Made by a program: the position numbers and the translations under genes. A DNA stretch of 64,000 nucleotides from Variovorax sp. V93 (lineage in GTDB: Bacteria; Pseudomonadota; Gammaproteobacteria; Burkholderiales; Burkholderiaceae_C): assembly GCF_041154485.1 (NCBI RefSeq), contig NZ_AP028669.1, forward strand, positions 2,666,001 to 2,730,000, written 5' to 3'. This document shows, piece by piece, positions 62,145 to 64,000 of this stretch. Positions within the stretch are counted from its first letter, which is position 1; each line of letters begins with the position of its first letter. The notes beneath the pieces were generated by a model, which was not told where the DNA came from, searched no databases, and saw nothing but the letters and a program-made list of their open reading frames with translations.

Positions 62145-62737
62145 AGCGCCGCTCACCCGCCGCATCCCACGCACGCGCCCAGCGCGGTGCCACGCTGCTC
62201 GAGGTGCTGGTCACGCTGCTGATCGTCTCGTTCGGGCTTTTCGGGCTCGTGGGCCTGCAGGCGCGGCTCCAGTCGTCGGAGATGGAGTCCTACCAGCGCT
62301 CGCAGGCGCTGATCCTGCTCAACGACATGGCCAGCCGCATCGAGACCAACCGCCGCATGGCCTCCAGCTACGTCACGACCGCGCCGCTGGGCGCGGGAGC
62401 CACTTGCCCGACAGCCACCGCCACGCGCTTGCAAGTCGACGTGAAGGAGTGGTGTAACAGCCTGCAGGGCGCGGCCGAAACGTCGAGCGGCACCAAGCTC
62501 GGCGCGATGATCGGCGGCCGCGGCTGCGTGCAGGACCTGGGCAACAACGAGTACCTGATCACGGTCGCCTGGCAAGGCCTCGTGCCTACTGCCGCGCCGC
62601 CCGAGGGCGTGCCCTGCGGCAAGGACATGTACGACGCGGCCGCCCCGGCCTCGGCCAGCGAACCGGCGCTTGCCTGTTCCAGCGACAGGTGCCGCAGGAC
62701 CGTGACGACGCTGGTGCGCATCGGGAATCTCTCATGA
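62138..62737 (+). CDS. pilV: Type IV pilus minor pilin PilV
   Basis: A 199-residue prepilin. The cleavage site is [20 protein letters not shown], with Glu at +5 of the mature form, and the [15 protein letters not shown] helix and [17 protein letters not shown] block are PilV/GspI marks. Six or more cysteines in the C-terminal part suggest disulfides. The ATG at 62138 and a GTG at 62141 are both possible; they overlap the pilE end by 4-7 bases. Confidence 0.88.
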   Translation: MVKRRSPAASHARAQRGATLLEVLVTLLIVSFGLFGLVGLQARLQSSEMESYQRSQALILLNDMASRIETNRRMASSYVTTAPLGAGATCPTATATRLQVDVKEWCNSLQGAAETSSGTKLGAMIGGRGCVQDLGNNEYLITVAWQGLVPTAAPPEGVPCGKDMYDAAAPASASEPALACSSDRCRRTVTTLVRIGNLS

Positions 62738-63906
62738 GCCGGGCCTGCTTCGCGACCGCGGTTCAGCGCCCTGCCCGGCTTGCGCGCGTCTCGCTGCGCC
62801 AGCGGGGGCTGACGCTGATCGAGCTGATGGTGGCGATCACCATCATGCTGATCGTCGTGGCTGCGCTGCTTGCGCTGTTCCTCAACGTGAACAACACCCA
62901 GCGCGAAATGGTCAGGGTCAATCGCCAGATGGAGAGCGGCCGCCTCAGCATCTTCGTGCTGGAGAACGAGATCTCGCACGCCGGCTTCTGGGAAAACTAC
63001 ATGCCCGAGTTCGACGACCTCACGGTCACCACGGTGCCCCAGAAAGTGCCCACGGGCACGGCGCCCGATCCGTGCCTGGCCTACACGGCGGCCAACTGGA
63101 CCGACGACTACAAGCGCAGCCTGCTCGACATGCCCGTGCAGGCCTATGACGCGGTGCCAGCCTCTTGCGCGACGCTGCTCGCGAACCAGAAGGCCGGCAC
63201 CGACGTGCTGGTGGTGCGCCATGCCGAGACCTGCCTGCCGGGCGCACCGAACTGCGAAGCCGACACGCTCGGCAAGCTGTACTTCCAGTCGTCGTTCTGC
63301 GGCACGCAGAAGCCTTCTGACTTCGACCTCAGCACGGCCGGCTTCGCCACCATGCTGGCCAAGAACTGCACCGCGCCGGCGCCCAAGCGGAAGTTCATCT
63401 CCGACATCTACTACGTGCGCACCTACGCCGAGACCGTGGGCGATGGTATTCCGACCTTGGCGCGCTCGCGCTTCGACCTCTCAGCCACCGGCCTGGCGCA
63501 GCAGCCGCCGGTGCCGCTGATCGAGGGCATCGAAGGCTTCCGCGTGGAACTGGGCCTGGACACCGCGAGCAAGACCGGCGCGCTGGTGAACTACGCCCAG
63601 GCCATCAACTGGGCCGACTCGGCCAATAGGTCCACGCCCACCAATCGCGGCGACGGAAGCCCCGACGGCGACTTCGTGCACTGCAGCACGGCCTCGCCCT
63701 GCACGGCCGACCAGCTGATCAACGTGGCGGCAGTCAAGCTCTACGTGGTCGCCCGCAGCCTGGAGATTTCGCCGGGCCACACGGACACGCGCACCTACAA
63801 CCTGGGAAGCGGAACGCTCGGCCCCTTCAACGACCATTACAAGCGGCATGCGTTCACCACCGCGATCCGCATGACCAATGTGACAGGCCGCAGGGAAACG
63901 CCGTGA
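62734..63906 (+). CDS. pilW: Type IV pilus assembly protein PilW
   Basis: A 390-residue minor pilin-like protein. After a 24-residue basic leader, the prepilin site RGLTLIELMVAITIMLIVVA is followed by the helix ALLALFLNVNNTQREMVRVNRQ and a large periplasmic part with several cysteines. The C-terminal block HAFTTAIRMTNVTGRRE is typical of PilW. It overlaps pilV (ATGA). Confidence 0.9.
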   Translation: MSRACFATAVQRPARLARVSLRQRGLTLIELMVAITIMLIVVAALLALFLNVNNTQREMVRVNRQMESGRLSIFVLENEISHAGFWENYMPEFDDLTVTTVPQKVPTGTAPDPCLAYTAANWTDDYKRSLLDMPVQAYDAVPASCATLLANQKAGTDVLVVRHAETCLPGAPNCEADTLGKLYFQSSFCGTQKPSDFDLSTAGFATMLAKNCTAPAPKRKFISDIYYVRTYAETVGDGIPTLARSRFDLSATGLAQQPPVPLIEGIEGFRVELGLDTASKTGALVNYAQAINWADSANRSTPTNRGDGSPDGDFVHCSTASPCTADQLINVAAVKLYVVARSLEISPGHTDTRTYNLGSGTLGPFNDHYKRHAFTTAIRMTNVTGRRETP

Positions 63907-64000
63907 AGATGCCATCGACACATTCCGTGCGCCGGCAGGCCGGCGCGGCACTGATCGTCGGGCTGATCATGCTGCTTCTGATCACGCTGGCTGTGACGGC
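63903..64000 (+). CDS. pilX: Type IV pilus assembly protein PilX (3' end outside window)
   Basis: Only the first 32 codons are visible. They give a short leader and the hydrophobic helix RQAGAALIVGLIMLLLITLA, the PilX N terminus that follows PilW in this operon type. The GTG at 63903 overlaps the pilW stop by 4 bp; an ATG at 63909 is the alternative start. The operon surely continues beyond the window, likely with pilY1. Confidence 0.8.
   Translation, partial: MKMPSTHSVRRQAGAALIVGLIMLLLITLAVT

Overview
The window reads as a piece of a GC-rich betaproteobacterial chromosome, most likely Burkholderiales/Comamonadaceae and close to Variovorax. This is inferred from gene content: an orphan Bug-family solute-binding protein, PqiA split into two genes, the mltG-tmk-holB-pilZ-tatD order, an ESPR-type autotransporter and a pilE-pilV-pilW-pilX minor-pilin operon. 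Gene density is high, ATGA/GTGA stop-start overlaps are frequent, and I see no rRNA, tRNA, insertion sequence, prophage or CRISPR array. The first and last genes are cut by the window edges.

Layout. 1-7904 (+): three drug-type MFS exporters around a pqiA-pqiA-pqiB-pqiC envelope lipid-transport operon. 7924-12119: an S9 peptidase lipoprotein divergent from an OmpR-type two-component system. 12184-16084: a VOC protein, then on the minus strand a MATE exporter with a DUF2239 gene, a GIY-YIG nuclease/MarR pair behind twin palindromic operators, and a membrane protein. 16117-24641 (-): a sugar-acid catabolic operon (GntR regulator, two paralogous binding proteins, a zinc dehydrogenase, polar-amino-acid-type ABC permeases and ATPase, ManD mannonate dehydratase, UxuB-like mannonate oxidoreductase), best explained as L-gulonate or hexuronate use through D-fructuronate and D-mannonate to KDG. 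24828-30105 (+): Tex, a Phd/PIN toxin-antitoxin pair, a patatin-like hydrolase and a Bug-family binding protein. 30113-37799 (-): a six-gene type VI secretion cargo module (VgrG, unknown 147-residue protein, DUF2169-pentapeptide fusion, pentapeptide protein, DUF3540, DUF4150 PAAR-like tip) with no recognisable toxin and no T6SS core genes.

37904-43000: an iron-type alcohol dehydrogenase, an HSL-type esterase, a thioesterase-GNAT fusion, an exported conserved protein and ygfZ. 43056-48342 (+): mltG, tmk, holB, pilZ, tatD, an exported ankyrin protein and a DUF2726 protein. 48538-49788: cupin, YjbQ and dodecin genes. 50157-56528 (+): assimilatory nitrite reductase nirBD, cobA for its siroheme, a formate/nitrite channel and a PP2C-kinase fusion, preceded by a good sigma-54 promoter and a roughly 200-nt leader holding an intrinsic-terminator-like hairpin. 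56557-60651 (-): a large glycine-rich autotransporter. 60915-61435 (-): two small hydrophilic proteins. 61728-64000 (+): minor pilins pilE, pilV, pilW and the start of pilX.

The most promising items for new biology are the T6SS cargo module without a visible effector, the MarR/GIY-YIG operon with two identical operators, the nirB leader attenuator, and the sugar-acid operon served by an amino-acid-type ABC importer.
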